Shown: positions 42,106 to 50,995 of the stretch, one piece after another | Layout of the letters: the number at the start of each line of letters is the position of its first letter | Numbering within the stretch: position 1 is the stretch's first letter | Assembly (NCBI RefSeq): GCF_047302285.1 | Contig: NZ_CP154845.1 | Coordinates: 2,728,001 to 2,792,000, forward strand | Origin: Robertmurraya sp047302285 | GTDB taxonomy: Bacteria; Bacillota; Bacilli; Bacillales; Cytobacillaceae | Reading direction: 5' to 3' | Length of the DNA stretch: 64,000 bases | Translations under genes and position numbers: made by a program | Notes under the pieces: generated by a model | What the model was told of the DNA's origin: nothing | What the model saw: only the letters and a program-made list of their open reading frames with translations | Databases searched by the model: none

Positions 42106-42504
42106 TCACACCTCCAAAAATTGTCCATTTTCGTATTTTAGTAGTGTGATAGAATCTAGATATAGCCGTTCAAATAGCTTTCTTTTTATCTGAAACTCCT
42201 TAGTCAGTGCTCCCTTGATGTCAATAATTTCAGTGGATCCATCAAGCTTAATAACCTCGAAATCAGCTACATATTCAATCTTGCGAAAGGTCTTCCCATT
42301 TTTCTTAAACCCCTCTTGGAGTATGTATCTAGGCTGGAGTTTGAAATCCTTTATTTGTTTTGACTGTTTAAGCCATTTCAATTGGTTGTAGTAAATTGCC
42401 TCTGCCTTAGAATCGAATTTTATGCCATCCACCACAGTCTTCTGATTGCCGTATTTATTACGCTTCTTGGGCTTTTGGTATTCCTTGTAGGACATTCTTT
42501 GCAT
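42106..42504 (-). CDS. DUF1064 nuclease (Holliday-junction resolvase-like)
   Basis: The 132-residue protein matches DUF1064: NKYGNQKTVVDGIKFDSKAE, RKIEYVADFEVI and TEIIDIKGALTKEFQIKRKL. The E..D..DxK arrangement is a PD-(D/E)xK site like T7 endonuclease I. It likely resolves branched DNA before packaging. Confidence 0.88.
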   Translation of the reverse strand: MQRMSYKEYQKPKKRNKYGNQKTVVDGIKFDSKAEAIYYNQLKWLKQSKQIKDFKLQPRYILQEGFKKNGKTFRKIEYVADFEVIKLDGSTEIIDIKGALTKEFQIKRKLFERLYLDSITLLKYENGQFLEV

Positions 42505-42643
42505 CTTTATCGAGCTCCATTTTCAATTGATCATCATCGGCATTATCTTTTAGATTTTCTAATTTCCGTGCACACACAGGACCGATACCTTTTGCAATGC
42601 TTTTTGGACTCTTTAACGGACGACTGCACATTGGACAAATCAT
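42458..42643 (-). CDS. Zinc-ribbon protein (DUF6011)
   Basis: The 61-residue protein begins CPMCSRPLKSPKSIAKGIGP then VCARKL, the DUF6011 zinc-ribbon pattern. It overlaps the nuclease gene and may be a DNA-binding helper. Confidence 0.8.
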   Translation of the reverse strand: MICPMCSRPLKSPKSIAKGIGPVCARKLENLKDNADDDQLKMELDKDAKNVLQGIPKAQEA

Positions 42644-42987
42644 TATATGACCTCCAAATCACAGTCTCTAACCTTGTGAATGCCCCTTAAATCGCAAGCA
42701 ACTAAATATACGGTTTCATAAGTCAGATCTGAGACAAAGAAGTATTCTTGTGGATCACCCTCGATATTCTGCGCTTCTTCAAGCACACACTCGATTCCTA
42801 CTCTTCTCTTCCCTACCAAAATGCCTGTTTTATGATTTACTAAATCTTTCTCAACAAGCTTTTTTATTTTCAACTGGCATGTTTCTTCAAGTTCCTTTTC
42901 CTGCTCTGGCGTAAGGTAATGAAAAGAAGCTCCGTCATGACCTTTAACCAGGCATTTCTTAAATCTCACTTGCTGGCCAAGTTTCAC
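42643..42987 (-). CDS. Unknown phage protein (114 aa)
   Basis: The 114-residue protein has a strand-rich C-terminus (GILVGKRRVGIECVLEE, FFVSDLTYETVYLVACDLRG) and an N-terminal LTPEQEKELEET helix. It overlaps the next gene start by one base. Function unknown. Confidence 0.6.
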   Translation of the reverse strand: MKLGQQVRFKKCLVKGHDGASFHYLTPEQEKELEETCQLKIKKLVEKDLVNHKTGILVGKRRVGIECVLEEAQNIEGDPQEYFFVSDLTYETVYLVACDLRGIHKVRDCDLEVI

Positions 42988-42999
42988 GATTTATCCCTC

Positions 43000-43503
43000 C
43001 TAATAAGCCTTTCCGCCATGTTTGTGGGTCCTTGTCTTGTTGTATTCCATTTTTTTCTTGATGTGATATTCAAGGTCAATACCTTTGGAACCGCAAAGAT
43101 CGAATACTCTAATGCAAACATCTGCAAGTTCTTCCGCAAAATCCCCATCCCAACCTTTACGATCAGCTTCTAACGCTTCGCTAACTTCGCTGTGTATAAG
43201 AGCAAGGAGAGTGCCTGTTTCTCTTTCCTCATCATGCCAACCCTTTGATTTAGCCGTTTCATAGGCTTGTTTACACAATTCATTTATTCTCATATCCATC
43301 ACCTTTCTCATTTGTGCTATCCAGCAGCTACTATGCGTGTGCTCCACAAATACTTGCCTGTTATAGGCATCCCTATCAAATATTTTTCCATCCCGCGAAA
43401 ACTCCGTTAATGGGAAAACAACCTCAAATCCTCTTGCCACTAAATCATCTATGGCTTGCTCTGCTTCATACTTCCGAGTTCTGCGGATTGTAATTGGTTT
43501 CAT
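43000..43503 (-). CDS. MazG-like nucleotide pyrophosphohydrolase
   Basis: The C-terminal about 95 residues are a MazG fold: LLALIHSEVSEALEADRKG with the EVSE metal motif, and FAEELADVCIRVFDLCG with EELAD. It would hydrolyse NTPs or (p)ppGpp. The first about 65 residues are an extra domain not usual in short MazG proteins (ARGFEVVFPLTEFSRDGKIF). Confidence 0.88.
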   Translation of the reverse strand: MKPITIRRTRKYEAEQAIDDLVARGFEVVFPLTEFSRDGKIFDRDAYNRQVFVEHTHSSCWIAQMRKVMDMRINELCKQAYETAKSKGWHDEERETGTLLALIHSEVSEALEADRKGWDGDFAEELADVCIRVFDLCGSKGIDLEYHIKKKMEYNKTRTHKHGGKAY

Positions 43504-43700
43504 GATTTAAAGTACTCCTCACCTACGGCATTTCGAATCTTTTCAAGTGTTTTAGGACCAATCCCCTTCACCTCGGGGAGAACAGCAAACTTAGTGGCGA
43601 TAAACTCTACAGCCGTAGCAATCCCGACATCCTTACCGCTCTTAAACCCTTGGCTATAACCCTCTGTGAATTTCTTTTCTAGCAGTGGGTTCTTAGCCAT
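43500..43700 (-). CDS. Small helix-hairpin-helix protein
   Basis: The 66-residue protein ends in LPEVKGIGPKTLEKIRNAVG, a helix-hairpin-helix-like DNA-binding motif. It overlaps the MazG gene. Role unknown. Confidence 0.6.
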   Translation of the reverse strand: MAKNPLLEKKFTEGYSQGFKSGKDVGIATAVEFIATKFAVLPEVKGIGPKTLEKIRNAVGEEYFKS

Positions 43701-43894
43701 TAGAACCAGCTATTTGCATCCGTATCGACGTCAATCTGACGAAAAGAAGCTAAGACTAACTCTTCTTTCAAACGGTCATAATCGAGAGAATCTAAGTTCT
43801 CCCCGGTACTCGACTCATAAACATTTAACTTGTGCAGCTCGTCAATTAGATACTGGCGCTTGTGCTCGATCACTGTTTCATATAGGACTCCCAC
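43700..43894 (-). CDS. Small acidic phage protein (64 aa)
   Basis: The 64-residue protein starts MGVLYETVIEHKRQYLIDEL and is acidic. It resembles short Fur-regulated-basic-protein-like or YqaI-cluster genes in layout only. Not assigned. Confidence 0.55.
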   Translation of the reverse strand: MGVLYETVIEHKRQYLIDELHKLNVYESSTGENLDSLDYDRLKEELVLASFRQIDVDTDANSWF

Positions 43895-43906
43895 TAGACC
43901 ACATCC

Positions 43907-44917
43907 TTAGGCTTGATATTTTTTAAGACGCTCCTCGAGCTCCTTCTTTCTTGCCTCTGCATCTTCGGTGTGTAAAGGGGTGACGTTGTTAGGCTTGTCC
44001 TCGTTCTCGTCGAACCAATCTGGAAGCTGTTCTGTTCTGATTGGTTTGGAACGACCAGTTCGAGATTTATACGGTTTTGGATTGCTAGATTTAAAATCTT
44101 TTGCTAGTTTTTGAGATTCTAGCTTGTTGTGATGCTTATCTAAAATGGCACCAACGCAATAGGATAGACCGTTTATCCAGTCTCTAGAGTGTTTTGGTTG
44201 GTAATCATCGAAGACCTCTTTCATGTAAGTAAGCGCGTCTTCTAAGGGAACGCCACCAGCAAGAATTTCTTTTGCTGAATTTTCGTCGATGGGAGAAAAT
44301 TGCAATCCCTTCCCCCTCAGTTGGATAAAACGATCAAGTATCGCCTTTTCTGCTAGAACAGAAGTTTGTGATATTTCCTCTGACGGCACAGAGTCACCCA
44401 ATGGGCCGGTCGTAAGCACCCCGTCACTTTCTTCTGGCGATGGCACGCTATTAGCAGATAGAGGATCAAGATCATTCTTAAAACATTCTTGATCATTCTT
44501 GTTTATATCCACGAGGTGATCCCTAGCTGTTACCTCACTGTTACCCTCACCATCTTTACGTTGGTAAACTTCCCAATTTAACAAGGTTATAAGTGTATAC
44601 TGCCTGTTACCCTTACCCCTATCTATTTGGATCATGGACTGTTTCTCAAGCCACTCTAAAATCGTAGCCACTGTTTTGGGGTTAGGTTCTTTCCATTTCA
44701 CCCCCTCGTACCATCCGATTTTCTTTGCAATATCCCTGATTGATGTAAGATGTTGACCTGCCTTGATGGTGAGAAAGGTTCCATCTCTCATAGGAATCGT
44801 ATTGTCCTGATGGTTAACGATGTATTTGAGATATTGCCATGTTCGATGATAAAGAGGGGGCATCATCCATATTGCGCTGCTGAGCTCTTTTCGGTGGTCT
44901 TTGATATACCCCTGCAT
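43907..44917 (-). CDS. Phage replication initiator (DnaD-like)
   Basis: The 336-residue protein has an N-terminal winged-helix region (ELSSAIWMMPPLYHRTWQYL, GQHLTSIRDIAKKIGWYEG, VATILEWLEKQSMIQIDRG) and a C-terminal basic tail. It is placed upstream of MazG and downstream of recT and an MBL enzyme, as for phage replication initiators. The gene contains iteron-like repeats that may be the origin. AGGAGGG precedes the ATG. Confidence 0.8.
   Translation of the reverse strand: MQGYIKDHRKELSSAIWMMPPLYHRTWQYLKYIVNHQDNTIPMRDGTFLTIKAGQHLTSIRDIAKKIGWYEGVKWKEPNPKTVATILEWLEKQSMIQIDRGKGNRQYTLITLLNWEVYQRKDGEGNSEVTARDHLVDINKNDQECFKNDLDPLSANSVPSPEESDGVLTTGPLGDSVPSEEISQTSVLAEKAILDRFIQLRGKGLQFSPIDENSAKEILAGGVPLEDALTYMKEVFDDYQPKHSRDWINGLSYCVGAILDKHHNKLESQKLAKDFKSSNPKPYKSRTGRSKPIRTEQLPDWFDENEDKPNNVTPLHTEDAEARKKELEERLKKYQA
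44470..44500. repeat. Iteron-like repeats inside the replication gene
   Basis: GATCATTCTT occurs at 44470-44479 and 44491-44500, with AAACATTCTT between them at 44481-44490. Repeats inside an initiator gene are a common origin design in lambdoid and Bacillus phages. Confidence 0.5.
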
Positions 44918-44932
44918 TGCTTCCCTCCTAAA

Positions 44933-45640
44933 TTAAGGGATAAAAACTAACTTACCTGTAAGTTGCATGATTTCTTTTTTAAATAGCTCTTCATCTGAAT
45001 TGCTATCACTTAAATGCAGCAACCAGATTTCTTGCACCTTTGACAAATCATTTGCAAGAAAGAATTCCTTCACGTTCTCCAGGCTAAAATGCGATTGTTC
45101 TAACCTTTTTTTCATGACCTTTGGTAAACGCCCATCGATAATGTTTTGTATCAGAATCTCCCGGGAATAGTTGCATTCCACCATGATGTGAGTGAGTCCC
45201 TGAAACTTGTATTTGATGTAATAGGTGTCAGTGGCGAATAATAGCTTCTCCCCTTCTTGATTAACGAGAAGGAATCCTAATGGTTCTGAAACATCGTGCT
45301 GTACATCAAACGGAAGTATCGTCCATGTACCTAACTGAAACTGCTCTTTAGCCTTAATAGGTTTAATTCGGTGATGAGTAATCCCTAAAGCTTCGGCAGT
45401 TCCATGCGACGTGTAGACGTCGATTCCAGCCTTTAAAACATCCTTGATACTTTTACAATGGTCGCCATGCTCATGTGTGATAAGGCACCCAGCAACCTCT
45501 GACATCCTGAAACCAAAACCCTTTTGTATTTCGCGATAGTTGATCCCACACTCCAATAGGAGGGGAGTATGACCGTCTGTGACACGGTAACAGTTCCCCT
45601 TACTACTGGATGCGAGTGCTGTAATTTCAATCATTACCAT
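44933..45640 (-). CDS. MBL-fold metallohydrolase (YycJ/WalJ-like)
   Basis: The 235-residue enzyme has the metal motif THEHGDHCKSI (about 55-65), SSSKGNCYRV near the start, and later QHDVSEPLGF and ATDT. This matches the YycJ-type MBL enzymes common beside recT in Firmicute phages. Nuclease activity is likely by family. The start overlaps the recT stop. Confidence 0.85.
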   Translation of the reverse strand: MVMIEITALASSSKGNCYRVTDGHTPLLLECGINYREIQKGFGFRMSEVAGCLITHEHGDHCKSIKDVLKAGIDVYTSHGTAEALGITHHRIKPIKAKEQFQLGTWTILPFDVQHDVSEPLGFLLVNQEGEKLLFATDTYYIKYKFQGLTHIMVECNYSREILIQNIIDGRLPKVMKKRLEQSHFSLENVKEFFLANDLSKVQEIWLLHLSDSNSDEELFKKEIMQLTGKLVFIP

Positions 45641-46527
45641 TCCGGCCCATTTGGTGCAGAATCAAATAATTCTTCTTGTTGGACTTCCTTCTCTTGCGAA
45701 ACCTCTATAATTTCAGGCTGTCTCTTTAATGGCTCGGGCTTTTTGACATCAATGACCTCTTGATTAGACTTTTGCTCGATTTCTTTTTGAGTATCATAAT
45801 CTGGATTAATTTCTTTACGCTCGTTGTCATATTCATTTTCTGTGGAGCGATTAATAGCATCGACAAGTAGGTCACTGTCGTCTGATGTGTTGATGAAGGC
45901 TTTAGCAGCCCGATTGATGACAGTACGTTTCGCCATTTCTTGCGGAAATTTCTTGTGAACACCCTGACTAGTCTTCGATTGCCCCCATGCTGTATCTATT
46001 TCTTTTCTTGTCATAACTGTTAATAATTCTTCATCATCATTTGTTTTGACTACGGCATATGCCCCAAGAATTTCTTTGTCTCGGTTTAAGAAATTGGTCT
46101 CATGTTTCAGTAACTTCTCACGACCTCCGTCAATTTCGTAATCGAACACATCACCTTCGAAAATAACGTTCGCCCAAATGTCCTTTACATTGTTCAAACG
46201 TTTTAGGACAGCCTGTGTACCAAAATAAGAACGATTTAGTTGTAACTGGTTTCCGTAAACAACGAAATAGCATTGTGTTTTTGCAGGACTTAAACCTTGA
46301 GTAACCATATCCAGTAATGAATTAGCTATTGATTCTCTTGTACAAACTTCTAATGCCGGTTTCCCAGATTTATCTTTCACTTCCTGTAGTTTGAAAAACG
46401 CACTCTTTAAAGCGTTGCTTGCATTGTAATTAGGAGGCAGAACTAAGCCTTCGTCTTGCAACCTCGTTAAGCTTCTGTTTACGTCATCTGTTATATCCTT
46501 TTGGATGATGGCCACTGAATTGGACAT
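45634..46527 (-). CDS. recT: RecT single-strand annealing protein
   Basis: The 297-residue protein matches RecT: LVLPPNYNASNALKSAFFKL, CTRESIANSLLDMVTQGLSP, QCYFVVYGNQLQLNRSYFGT and FPQEMAKRTVINRAAKAFIN. It anneals single strands during phage recombination. An acidic proline/glutamate-rich tail follows residue 225. It is paired with the SMC-like ATPase and MBL enzyme rather than RecE. Confidence 0.95.
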   Translation of the reverse strand: MSNSVAIIQKDITDDVNRSLTRLQDEGLVLPPNYNASNALKSAFFKLQEVKDKSGKPALEVCTRESIANSLLDMVTQGLSPAKTQCYFVVYGNQLQLNRSYFGTQAVLKRLNNVKDIWANVIFEGDVFDYEIDGGREKLLKHETNFLNRDKEILGAYAVVKTNDDEELLTVMTRKEIDTAWGQSKTSQGVHKKFPQEMAKRTVINRAAKAFINTSDDSDLLVDAINRSTENEYDNERKEINPDYDTQKEIEQKSNQEVIDVKKPEPLKRQPEIIEVSQEKEVQQEELFDSAPNGPEW

Positions 46528-46528
46528 A

Positions 46529-47218
46529 TTAGATAGCCTCCTTCATTTCATCTGATTCCACTACGACCCTTAATTGCTTATCATCTTCAGAAACATTCAA
46601 GCTGATTGTTTGAGATTTAGTCTCGAACAGTTTCGTAACAGATTCACCGTTATCGATGAATATAGGAGCATAAAATCCGTAGTGCTCAGATAGCGTATTA
46701 ATGATATCTAAGCCGCTGTTGATTTTAGCAGCGTCGTTTAATCCCGCATCGTAAGGTACACCTTTATAAGTGGTCACGCAGGTTTCCTTAAGCCCACCGT
46801 TGATCTGCTGTTCAAAGAGTTTGAAACGAGCATGTTTAAATTTGCTGTTAATTTTATCTGTAAGAAGATTCACTTTTGCACGAATAAATTCTTCTGTGAG
46901 ATAGAGTTCTTCTTCTAGTTTTTCATATTCGGCCGCAAGCTCTCTTTGTTGCTTTTCAAGTTCTTTTATGCGGTTATTAGTTTGTTCAGCCAAAGCGAAC
47001 TTTCCGATATCAGCTTGAAGAGAATCACGTTTTTCTCTCAATTTCATTATTTCCATTTGAATCTCTTGCACCTGTTTATCAGTTGATTGTCGAAGCTGTT
47101 TGATATCCTCTTCTAACTTCTGCTTCTCTTGAAGCTTTCCAGTGTATTGAGGATTATCCAAAATGTCGGTTACGAGGCTTTCTTGCTGTTGAAGTTCTCC
47201 TCCAAGCTTTTCAAGCAA
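46529..47218 (-). pseudogene. SMC/SbcC-like ATPase, C-terminal part (frameshifted)
   Basis: This 229-codon frame continues the coiled coil of the preceding ORF (LQQQESLVTDILDNPQYTGK) and ends with the second ATPase half, including NSGLDIINTLSEHYG then FYAPIFIDNGESV as the Walker B region. Relative to the N-terminal part it is in the -1 frame, and the switch lies at a run of six A (near 47222-47227). A TTG at 47218 could allow separate translation. The intact family is about 640-660 residues. Confidence 0.7.
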
Positions 47219-48513
47219 AACCTTTTTTCAGCAATTTGACCATTTAATTTCTCGTACTCTTTAGCAAGCTTTTCATTTTCCTGAAGAATTCCTTCTTTAC
47301 GTTCCTTGCCTTTTTTCCCTTTAGAATTTATATCTTCAAGCTTCTGAGCTTTCTGTAGATTAAATTGGGATAGTGCTTTTTCTTTGGCAGCTTCCACCTG
47401 TTCTTCTGGTAGAGCTTGTCCGCAAGCAGGGCATTCACACGCATCTGTATGAGTGAATTGATGATCGTTAATCTCATTCCATGCCTGGCGTAACTGGACC
47501 AAATTTGTCTCAATATCCTTGATGTTTTCATCGTTGTAGCGCTTCTGGGTTTTGAGGTTCTCAAGCTTTGATTCTAAGATTGATTTATTGGATTTCTCTT
47601 CCTGGATACGCGCTTTTAATTGATGAATTTTTTCTTTCGAATCTGAATCATGATCACGTCTGATTTCTAGCAACTGAATCTCAATTTCTTGAATTACCTT
47701 TTGTTTATCAGAAATTGACTTACCGTTTTTTATGCTATTAATTTGGGTCATTTTATCGTCAATTTTTGTATTAAGGGTACTCACCTCAGCTTTTAGAACC
47801 TCTTTGTTCAGACCGTTGGTGTCTGGCTTACTGCGAGTAATTTCATCGATCCGAACAGGAATTTTCTCAAGCTCCTTATTAATATCCGAACGACGAGTTG
47901 CAATGATTTTCCGGTGATCCTCAATAGTTTTATCACCTAGAATATTTGGAAGCTTGGCTAATTTTTTATCAGAAGAAATTACTTCTAAATCATTGACATC
48001 ACCACATATCTCTAAAAGTATTTTTCTCCTCTCGTTCCAAAGTAGTCTTTCATTGAAATAGGATGGTGAAGTAAGAAGTTTGAACACATCTTCTTGGACG
48101 ATTGAATTAACTTTGTCCTCGTATTCGTGCTTTTTAGCAGGTACTCCATCAATAAAATATTTGGTTGTATGACCTGTAAATTCTGATGTAGCAGAACCAC
48201 GTTGTTGAGTCCACTTCTCGGCATATACTTTTCGCAGCGTAAGTTGCTTTCCATCAAGTAGGAAAACACCCTCAACCTCGTGGTCTAAATTGTGAATTAC
48301 TTCCCCATTCTCAAGTGTTTTGATGCCAAATTCCTTTTTGTTTTTGCTGTCTTTATCAAACAGTAACCATACAAAACCGTCGAAAGTGGTAGTTTTACCT
48401 GTTTCGTTATCCCCAAAAATTTTAGCGTTGCGACCGCGAAGATCTAACACAAAATTTCTTGCTCCCTTAAAATTCCTAAGTGTTAATTTATGCAGTTCTA
48501 ATCGTTTGGCCAT
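47170..48513 (-). pseudogene. SMC/SbcC-like ATPase, N-terminal part (frameshifted)
   Basis: The 447-codon frame begins with LHKLTLRNFKGARNFVLDL and Walker A GDNETGKTT (about 34-42), then a coiled coil with a zinc hook-like CECPACGQALP near 370. It is a RecF/SbcC-type ATPase that works with RecT in phage recombination. The frame runs into a short unrelated tail (FCLKSLEENFNSKK) and stops before the C-terminal ATPase half, which continues in the -1 frame. Whether this is a mutation, sequencing error or programmed slip cannot be told here. Confidence 0.72.
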
Positions 48514-48721
48514 GAACTAATTCCCCCTCATTTTTAACTGTTTCTAATGCTTGTCGAACCTCTTGAAAGGCTGGTTCAACACTTTCAAAAATCAGCGTTT
48601 GTGCAAGTTTGTAACTGCCTGAATAATGCCCTGGATTATTATTGACGGCGACCTTGTGCAACCTCATTTGAAGCTCAAGATTGTTTAACGCTACTTCTAA
48701 ACGCATAAGATTTTCTTGCAT
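48488..48721 (-). CDS. Small phage protein (77 aa)
   Basis: The 77-residue helical protein overlaps the start of the SMC-like gene. Segments VALNNLELQMRLHKVAVNN and EPAFQEVRQALETV suggest a helical bundle. No function known; co-transcribed with the recombination genes. Confidence 0.6.
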   Translation of the reverse strand: MQENLMRLEVALNNLELQMRLHKVAVNNNPGHYSGSYKLAQTLIFESVEPAFQEVRQALETVKNEGELVHGQTIRTA

Positions 48722-48773
48722 AAATGTGCTCCTTTCGAATAAAATGTAAGTAACAAATAATTTTTAAAGTGTT

Positions 48774-48808
48774 CGACCTCTTGCTGCTAACAAGGGGTCT
48801 TTTATTTT
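48774..48808 (+). terminator. Rightward-facing hairpin
   Basis: GACCTCTTG/CAAGGGGTC stem with TTTTATTTT on the plus strand side, overlapping the end of the YqaI-like gene. Confidence 0.45.
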
Positions 48809-48993
48809 GCCGTTTGAAACTGAAACCCTTTGACTTCGATTAGGTAATCTTCCAGCCGAGCTTCTAGTACGATTTCACCGTTGGATGGGTCAATTACGAT
48901 AGAATCGCCTATCAAAATTTCATTCCCGTAGTAGTCGATTCCAAAATGCTCTGGTTGATCCACTACGTTGGCTAGTCCACTTTTTTCGGACAT
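48802..48993 (-). CDS. YqaI-like protein
   Basis: The 63-residue protein matches YqaI of the skin element: QPEHFGIDYYGNEILIGDSI, ARLEDYLIEVKGFQF. ATG at 48993 behind GAGGAGG. Function unknown. Confidence 0.8.
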   Translation of the reverse strand: MSEKSGLANVVDQPEHFGIDYYGNEILIGDSIVIDPSNGEIVLEARLEDYLIEVKGFQFQTAK

Positions 48994-49191
48994 CTTTAAG
49001 CCTCCTCTCTTATGTAATTTGATGCTTTTCATTCGCATCGTTGAAGCTAGAAAAGGAAAATGGTGTTGGTGGGGGAAAACCTTTCCTAGCCTCAACGACG
49101 AGAACAAAAGTTCTTAATGCTCTTGTCGCTCCCTTCTACTCGTGGTAGAATGGAAGTAAGTTATTGTTGTAATGCGATATGGTTGATTTAA

Positions 49192-49222
49192 AGCAGTGAG
49201 CTGTGCCGAGCTTACTGTTTTT
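49192..49222 (+). terminator. Rightward-facing hairpin
   Basis: CAGTGAGCT/AGCTTACTG stem with GTGCCG loop and T-run on the plus strand, at the 3' end of a leftward gene. Confidence 0.5.
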
Positions 49223-49418
49223 CTTTTTCTTCTTTTGCATATTCAAGTGCATTTTCAGCTAGTTCGATAATTTCTTGATACTCTAATGATGTCTTTCCAT
49301 CTATTTCGCCATAGCGAATAGTACTTTTTATCCCACCCAAGAAATATGGATAGAATTCTTTATAAACTCCGGTTTTTAGTGCTTCATCAGTTATGTTTTT
49401 GAGTTTTTCGTAATTCAT
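49212..49418 (-). CDS. Small phage protein (68 aa)
   Basis: Acidic 68-residue protein with TDEALKTGVYKEFYPYFLGG and a C-terminal charged helix. It overlaps the small membrane peptide gene upstream. Not recognised. Confidence 0.55.
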   Translation of the reverse strand: MNYEKLKNITDEALKTGVYKEFYPYFLGGIKSTIRYGEIDGKTSLEYQEIIELAENALEYAKEEKEKQ

Positions 49419-49503
49419 TTGCTCTCACCCTTTCATCACTTAAAAATCCACCGACTATCATTCCGAAGAAGAAAACTCCTAAAAATGCAAAGTAGTAAGA
49501 CAT
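49387..49503 (-). CDS. Small membrane peptide (38 aa)
   Basis: A 38-codon frame behind GAGGAG encodes one membrane segment (YYFAFLGVFFFGMIVGGF) and a basic tail. Its ATG overlaps the upstream stop (TAATG). Likely real, role unknown. Confidence 0.55.
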   Translation of the reverse strand: MSYYFAFLGVFFFGMIVGGFLSDERVRANELRKTQKHN

Positions 49504-49595
49504 TATGCAAATCTCCTCGCCCAATCGATTTTGATACCAGCCGCCTGAAGCTTTTTAATGAGCTGGTCTAATTTATCCCTTTTGCTTATATCCAT
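49503..49595 (-). CDS. Small phage peptide (30 aa)
   Basis: A 30-codon frame with a strong AGGAGG site encodes a basic helix (DKLDQLIKKLQAAGIKIDW). It is chained by overlaps to both neighbours, which supports translation. Confidence 0.5.
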   Translation of the reverse strand: MDISKRDKLDQLIKKLQAAGIKIDWARRFA

Positions 49596-49849
49596 AAGAC
49601 GAATCCTCCTAATAACGGCATGAGCTGTTGAATCAAATTAATTCCGTCCATGCCGTATATAAATGCAACTGCAACCTCTGGTGTTTGCGTGTTCGACATC
49701 CAAGCTTGAAATATTGATATGGTTGGTTCCTTGTTGTCTTTTTCATATTTCGATACGTCTGATTGATTGATGAATAATCTATCTGCCAACTCCTCTTGAC
49801 TGAATCCTGCTCGAACTCGACACGCTTTCAATATCGCGCCGAATTTCAT
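49586..49849 (-). CDS. XRE-family HTH protein
   Basis: The 87-residue protein has a Cro-type HTH (FSQEELADRLFINQSDVSKY) and a hydrophobic C-terminus (LIQQLMPLLGGFVLW). It lies downstream of the antirepressor in the early operon and probably tunes early transcription. Confidence 0.8.
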   Translation of the reverse strand: MKFGAILKACRVRAGFSQEELADRLFINQSDVSKYEKDNKEPTISIFQAWMSNTQTPEVAVAFIYGMDGINLIQQLMPLLGGFVLWI

Positions 49850-49928
49850 ATGTACTTCTCACCCCCCTTTTATTCCAGAATGGAATGTTCATTCTTTATG
49901 AATCTAGTAAAATTTATATATGAAGGAA

Positions 49929-50696
49929 CTAGATTGCTAGATTATTCCGACTCTCTTTTTTGAGACGATTAATAATGTACATCTGACCTTTCGGAGTGAC
50001 TCTCATTGTGAGCCAGGCATGGGTGCCGCCAGCGTTTTCTTTAACTCCTTGAGAGATTTCAAAATAACCTCGGTCAATGTACTCTTGGTAAGGTTCGTTC
50101 TTACCTTGGAAAATCAACTTCCATTCACGGAGTTTTTGGTAGAGTCTTCGTTCTCCTATCATGACTCCTTGTTTGGATGCTAGTTTTGCTAGTTCTCTCA
50201 CCAGTAGCGATTTGTCATTAGCCATACATGTTTCAGCAAAATTGACTAACGGCTGCTGTTTTTTGATAGTTTGTTCAGCTATGGAGCGCTTTTCCTGTTC
50301 AACTTTTAATTGAGTTGCAAGGGTAATGATGGTATCTGGATTAAGCAGGACCTCTTCTATTTTTTGTGGTGTCATGTATGTACCGTGTTTTCTGATAGAT
50401 GGGAGTACATCCTGCTTAACCCACTTTTTAAATACTTTTGCTTCCGGCTTACGACTAGCAAAGATTAATTCGTAAAGGCCTGATTCGTTAACAATTGAAT
50501 AACTTCTGTTCTGTCTGCCGTCGTTTAAAACGACATCGGCTTTTTCTTCGGGTTCCAGCCTTGTTAATGCGTGCCGGCTATTATGAATTTCAAGAATTTC
50601 ACATACATCTTTTGCAACAAACCATGGTTCTTCATTTTGAATAACCATTCTTAATTCTTCACCTTGGAAATCGAAAATACGTTGAAGTTCTGTCAT
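49929..50696 (-). CDS. Phage antirepressor (Bro-N / KilAC)
   Basis: The 255-residue protein has a Bro-N domain (about 5-105: PWFVAKDVCEILEIHNSRHA, ESGLYELIFASRKPEAKVFK) and an ANT/KilAC C-terminal domain (about 145-245: LLVRELAKLASKQGVMIGER, MRVTPKGQMYIINRL). Such proteins inactivate phage repressors and favour lysis. Confidence 0.92.
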   Translation of the reverse strand: MTELQRIFDFQGEELRMVIQNEEPWFVAKDVCEILEIHNSRHALTRLEPEEKADVVLNDGRQNRSYSIVNESGLYELIFASRKPEAKVFKKWVKQDVLPSIRKHGTYMTPQKIEEVLLNPDTIITLATQLKVEQEKRSIAEQTIKKQQPLVNFAETCMANDKSLLVRELAKLASKQGVMIGERRLYQKLREWKLIFQGKNEPYQEYIDRGYFEISQGVKENAGGTHAWLTMRVTPKGQMYIINRLKKESRNNLAI

Positions 50697-50707
50697 GAAA
50701 TAGCCTC

Positions 50708-50983
50708 CTATTTAAAATATGGCGTTTGTTCGCTTAACCATTGGAGCAGAAATTTTTCTGTTTGTTTTGCTGGGAACAACCATTTCCGACCTACTTTGAA
50801 TTTTGGAAAACGTGCATCAAAAAAGAACTGCTCTTTTATAAATGGTTCGCTCATGCAAGTCTGGCGACAAAGCTCTTTCATATCCCAAAAGACTGTTCGA
50901 TTCGCAATTTCATCAAGGTGTTTTTGAAGTTCTTCATGAAATTGGTGTTCAATCTGTTTTTGGTCAATTTGAACATTTAGCAA
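50708..50983 (-). CDS. DUF771-family HTH protein
   Basis: The protein of about 91 residues matches DUF771: VFWDMKELCRQTCMSEPFIK then FPKFKVGRKWLFPAKQTEKF, an excisionase-like winged helix. A TTG at 50983 behind GGAGGTG is the likely start. Early regulatory or excision role inferred. Confidence 0.82.
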   Translation of the reverse strand: MLNVQIDQKQIEHQFHEELQKHLDEIANRTVFWDMKELCRQTCMSEPFIKEQFFFDARFPKFKVGRKWLFPAKQTEKFLLQWLSEQTPYFK

Positions 50984-50995
50984 GTTTCTCACCTC

